NCBI GenBank assembly: GCA_003343995.1
Contig: QAKE01000089.1
Span: 1-8,141, forward strand
Length of the DNA stretch: 8,141 nucleotides
Source of the DNA: Bacillota bacterium
GTDB taxonomy: Bacteria > Bacillota > Clostridia > Christensenellales > Borkfalkiaceae
Reading direction: 5' to 3'
Positions within the stretch are counted from its first letter, which is position 1, and each line of letters opens with the position of its first letter. The position numbers and the translations under genes are program-made. The notes under the pieces are model-generated. The model saw only the letters and a program-made list of their open reading frames with translations, made no database searches and was not told where the DNA came from. Shown here piece by piece: positions 5,858 to 8,141 of the stretch.

Positions 5858-7609
5858 CTACTGTAAAACATCTACGGAAAGCAGGCGGATTTTATCTGCG
5901 CCGTAGGTCGCAAGCCCCGTAAAACGCACGCCCGAGATTTGTTCGTTGACGGGCAGTTTTACCAAACGGCGGAAATTATCCCTTTCTTCGCTCAAAATTC
6001 TCCATTCGCCGTTTACGCAAATCTCCGCGCGATACGCCTTAACGAGCGAGGGCGGCATCATCTCCTGCCCGTCGGCAAGCGAAATGTTCAGTTTCATCGG
6101 ATAGGAGCGGCTCCACGGGTTTTTGCAATACTCCCGCGCGACGTCGTTATCGAATACCAACCGCATTTCGCGGACAAACGTTTTATCGAAGGTAAATTCC
6201 AGCGGCTCGCCGATCTCCCGCTCGACGGCATACTGCCCGTCGCCCAGCTTTCGCTCTATGCCGCTTGCAAAAATCCGTTTTTCCTCCTCGCTTAAACTGC
6301 TCTGTGCCCCCGACATTGCGGCGGAAAGGCGCCGCGGCGTATTCAAAAGATAACAATCGTCGTCGCGGAGCGCCTGCTTTAAGGCGCATATATCGACGTT
6401 TTTCGGCAAAGCGCTTTTTTCGGCGACGAGCGCGCACGCCGTGCCCACCGCCTGCCCGAGCAACGAGCAAGTAGCCATCACCCGCGTGGAGGAAAGCGCC
6501 AAATGCGAAACGCTGACGTTCCGACCGGCGAAGAACAAATTTTCCACATTCGCGGAATACAAACAGCGATACGGTATGCCGTACGGCCGTTTTACAAAGA
6601 TGTTTCGGTTGGGCGGCAAGGGCGAATCGAACCCGAGCGGGTTATGATCGTCGATCGACCAGCCGCCGTAAGCGACCTCGTCGTCGAACGCGCGGGCGCT
6701 CAGCAAATCGTTTTCGTTCAGCACGTACGCGCCGATATAGCGGCGACTTTCCCGCTTGCCGCCGAGAAAGCTCACCCAGTCGAGCGTCCAACGGTCGCTG
6801 TCGAACTTGCCGCTGTTCTTGATATAATCCCACACGCCGTACGCCAGCGCGAGCAGCTCCGCCTTGATCTTCTCGGCGTCCTTCGTGCAGTCGCGCGTGC
6901 CGCCGAGCTCCATCCACCAAAAATTATCGGTTTTGAACCAATGCTCGTCGCCGACCATGCGGAAGGCGAACTCCGCGTCCGTCAGTTTTCTCGCAAACGG
7001 CGGCGGCGTGAAGGGTACTTTTTCCGCCGTTTCCCGCACTTGAATCAAACAGGAATTGCCCATCGTTTCCCGATCGGCGGTTTCCACGCCGTCGGGCTCG
7101 TTATAGCGCGATTTTTCCTCCCGCCCGCTCGTAAACTTTGCCGACGTAAAATAGCTGAGCACCGCGTCGCCCGAACAGTCGGCGAAATAGTCGGCGTAAA
7201 TGCGCAGTTTTTTATAGGTGGTCAGCTGCCACGCGTCGATGGAAACGACGCGGTGATCCCGTTCCTCCGCGCCCATGCAGGAAGCGTTCAGAAGGAGCGC
7301 CAAATTCGGTTCGGAAACCGCCGTATCGTAAAGCAAGCCGTCCCAGATGCCGAAAGAGAGCGTCGGATTATAGCGGATATTTTTCATGGAAAGCTCTTCG
7401 ACGATGCCGCCCTCGCGGTAAAGCGGAAAATGCTGCCCCGCGCCGCGGATCCACATGCGCACCTCGCCCGAAGCGTTGCCGCCCAGCACCGGACGGTCCT
7501 GCACCAGCGCGGTTTTCACGCCACGACGCGCCGCGGCAACCGCCGCGCAAAGCCCCGCCATGCCGCCGCCGACAACGCAGAATTGCACCTTGATTTCTTC
7601 CGTTTTCAT
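5858..7609 (-). CDS. FAD-dependent oxidoreductase (FAD_oxidored, PF12831-like) with C-terminal beta-rich domain
   Basis: The 583-residue product begins with a dinucleotide-binding fold: strand FCVVGGG, G14-G15-G16-M-A-G19 and a helix, then the conserved VLGGNASGE at 41-49. A second FAD-contacting segment, LFFAGRNVSVSHLALSSTRV with A361-G362-R363, followed by a GQAVGTACAL helix, is the usual C-terminal part of this flavoprotein group. From about residue 470 to the end lies a beta-rich region that looks like a discoidin or carbohydrate-binding-like sandwich; this is inference from the pattern. There is no signal peptide, so the protein is likely cytosolic. Members of the family often sit in sugar or glycoside catabolism loci, but no such genes are adjacent and the substrate is unknown. 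The ATG at 7609 follows AGGGG by six bases. The gene is monocistronic, with a promoter at 7684-7712 and a terminator at 5812-5853. It is GC-rich (68% in a 60-base sample). Confidence 0.88.
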   Translation of the reverse strand: MKTEEIKVQFCVVGGGMAGLCAAVAAARRGVKTALVQDRPVLGGNASGEVRMWIRGAGQHFPLYREGGIVEELSMKNIRYNPTLSFGIWDGLLYDTAVSEPNLALLLNASCMGAEERDHRVVSIDAWQLTTYKKLRIYADYFADCSGDAVLSYFTSAKFTSGREEKSRYNEPDGVETADRETMGNSCLIQVRETAEKVPFTPPPFARKLTDAEFAFRMVGDEHWFKTDNFWWMELGGTRDCTKDAEKIKAELLALAYGVWDYIKNSGKFDSDRWTLDWVSFLGGKRESRRYIGAYVLNENDLLSARAFDDEVAYGGWSIDDHNPLGFDSPLPPNRNIFVKRPYGIPYRCLYSANVENLFFAGRNVSVSHLALSSTRVMATCSLLGQAVGTACALVAEKSALPKNVDICALKQALRDDDCYLLNTPRRLSAAMSGAQSSLSEEEKRIFASGIERKLGDGQYAVEREIGEPLEFTFDKTFVREMRLVFDNDVAREYCKNPWSRSYPMKLNISLADGQEMMPPSLVKAYRAEICVNGEWRILSEERDNFRRLVKLPVNEQISGVRFTGLATYGADKIRLLSVDVLQ

Positions 7610-7683
7610 ATTCTACCCCTTTGTTGCAACGACAACGCGCGCTTTCTAAAATACTTAAAGCCCGTCGCCGCGTTTATAATATC

Positions 7684-7712
7684 ATTATATACCGCCGGCG
7701 GAAAAAAATCAA
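7684..7712 (-). promoter_or_regulatory. Promoter of the FAD oxidoreductase gene
   Basis: On the minus strand TTGATT (7712-7707) and TATAAT (7689-7684) are 17 bases apart. Transcription should start near 7677, giving a leader of about 68 bases. Confidence 0.75.
7692..7701. promoter_or_regulatory. Perfect palindrome in the promoter spacer of the oxidoreductase gene
   Basis: CCGCCGGCGG is a perfect 10-base palindrome lying wholly between the -35 and -10 boxes, a GC island in AT-rich DNA. Its position suits an operator for a repressor or a spacer-binding activator, but no regulator gene is in the window. Confidence 0.4.
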
Positions 7713-7803
7713 TTGCGAAAACCGATACAATCCGGCTGAAAACCTATAAAAAACGGCTATTTGTTTTTCATGAATCTAAGTTTAAGCGAAATATTTCCTA
7801 CGA

Positions 7804-7941
7804 TTAAATCATATCTATAATTTTATTTATTTTTAATATGTATTCCTCTTGCGTTATTATTCCATCCCCATATAATTCTTTCAAATATTTAATATTACGT
7901 ACTAAATTATAATTATCATTGCTCTCGTATAATAATGTTGT
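7804..7941 (-). pseudogene. 5'-truncated remnant of a SHOCT-domain protein
   Basis: On the minus strand an open frame of 45 codons runs from just after a TAA (7944-7942) to the TAA at 7806-7804. Its translation ends in LKELYGDGIITQEEYILKI, followed by NKIIDMI. This closely follows the SHOCT (short C-terminal domain) pattern, in which a leucine-rich helix is followed by GxIT-x-EE(F/Y) and a lysine-rich helix; that domain normally closes longer proteins. No ATG start is present before the domain (only a TTG in its middle at 7884), and in-frame stops lie immediately upstream, so this is most likely the surviving 3' end of a larger gene. The DNA is very AT-rich compared with the neighbouring oxidoreductase gene. 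The break falls against the inverted repeat at 7934-7975. The function of the lost part cannot be known. Confidence 0.7.
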
Positions 7942-7975
7942 TTAGATTTAATCCGTTCTACGGACTATCAACATT
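7934..7975. repeat. Nested inverted repeat at the truncation point of the SHOCT remnant
   Basis: AATGTTG at 7934-7940 is complementary to CAACATT at 7969-7975. Inside it TCCGT (7952-7956) pairs with ACGGA (7960-7964) around three bases. The two nested arms could fold as one cruciform or hairpin. No T run follows, so it is not a plain terminator. It may be the trace of a small insertion or a recombination site; I do not recognise it. Confidence 0.35.
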
Positions 7976-8014
7976 ACTTAGGTTATATTGTTTTGGGGAA
8001 TAACCGCCCCTTGT

Positions 8015-8022
8015 GATATAAT
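8015..8022 (+). promoter_or_regulatory. Possible extended -10 promoter element
   Basis: TGATATAAT has the TG-N-TATAAT form of an extended -10 box (TATAAT at 8017-8022). The best -35 candidate, TTGGGG at 7993-7998, is poor, with an 18-base spacer. GGGG at 7995-7998 and CCCC at 8007-8010 form a short inverted repeat inside the would-be spacer, and GGTTAT at 7981-7986 mirrors ATAACC at 8000-8005. Confidence 0.4.
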
Positions 8023-8106
8023 GGCATAGATTCTGTGGTTCGGTTTTGGTCATTTTACCGCTTGTCGGTTGAAAGGAGAGTCCGATCTCAGCGTCTATGC
8101 CTTTTT
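8023..8106 (+). other. Compact foldable element ending in a T run; candidate small RNA of unknown type
   Basis: GGCATAGA at 8023-8030 pairs perfectly with TCTATGCC at 8094-8101. A G-U pair, one mismatch and CTG/CAG (8033-8035 with 8089-8091) extend this to a 13-position closing helix. Two small hairpins fit inside: CGGT/ACCG (8041-8044 with 8057-8060) and TCGG/CCGA (8065-8068 with 8082-8085), the latter holding a Shine-Dalgarno-like AAGGAGAG in its loop. Five T residues follow the closing helix. The shape suits a three-way-junction RNA with its own terminator, but the TATAAT directly abutting the closing helix could not start such a transcript at base 8023, so a longer precursor or a DNA-level role is also possible. 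I do not recognise a known family. Confidence 0.35.
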
Positions 8107-8141
8107 GTTGATTAGTTAGATAACGCTCCGTCGTTTTATTT

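Noticed and set aside
6503..7807. A 434-codon open frame antisense to the FAD oxidoreductase gene
   Set aside because: It mirrors a GC-rich real gene with clear flavin motifs; its own translation is Arg/His/Ala-rich without recognisable motifs, a typical shadow frame.
1..8141. CRISPR arrays, tRNA genes, complete insertion sequences, phage genes or defence systems
   Set aside because: No regularly spaced repeats, cloverleaf with CCA end, transposase, integrase or effector-like frame was found on either strand.

Overview
The window looks like chromosomal DNA from an uncultured member of the Clostridia (Bacillota). The reasons are the 3' part of a large, Alu-containing SRP RNA at the left edge, consensus housekeeping promoters with exact 17-base spacers, strong purine-rich ribosome binding sites, TTG and GTG starts, and a gene set typical of anaerobic Clostridia (short ferritin-like protein, radical SAM/DUF4130 pair, EFR1-type flavodoxin/ferredoxin fusion). 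Base composition varies: a counted 60-base sample of the FAD oxidoreductase gene is 68% G+C, one of the ABC ATPase 55%, and one of the ABC permease only 28%.

Layout. Bases 1 to about 148 are the 3' half of the SRP RNA, followed by a bidirectional terminator shared with a leftward ferritin-like gene (217-747, TTG start). Divergent from it is a two-gene operon (929-2910) for a radical SAM protein with a C-terminal helix-hairpin-helix and its DUF4130 partner, a widespread but biochemically uncharacterised pair predicted to act in DNA repair or modification. It has a perfect promoter flanked by two copies of a 13-base AAACAAATGTTTG element in opposite orientation. Next comes a monocistronic EFR1-type protein (3182-3949) with its own promoter, a leader hairpin and a terminator. 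An AT-rich gap leads to a two-gene ABC exporter operon (4308-5800) with its own promoter. It converges, through an 18-bp perfect bidirectional terminator, on a large FAD-dependent oxidoreductase (5858-7609, minus strand).

The last 530 bases are AT-rich and hold no intact gene. They contain the promoter of the oxidoreductase with a palindrome in its spacer, a 5'-truncated remnant of a SHOCT-domain protein, a nested inverted repeat at the break of that remnant, and a compact foldable element of about 80 bases ending in a T run whose identity I do not recognise.

The genes do not form one pathway; each unit has its own promoter and terminator. The most interesting unit is the radical SAM/DUF4130 operon, because its duplicated operator resembles a relaxed LexA box and would fit damage-inducible control of this poorly understood pair. 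No complete mobile element, CRISPR array, tRNA or rRNA was seen.
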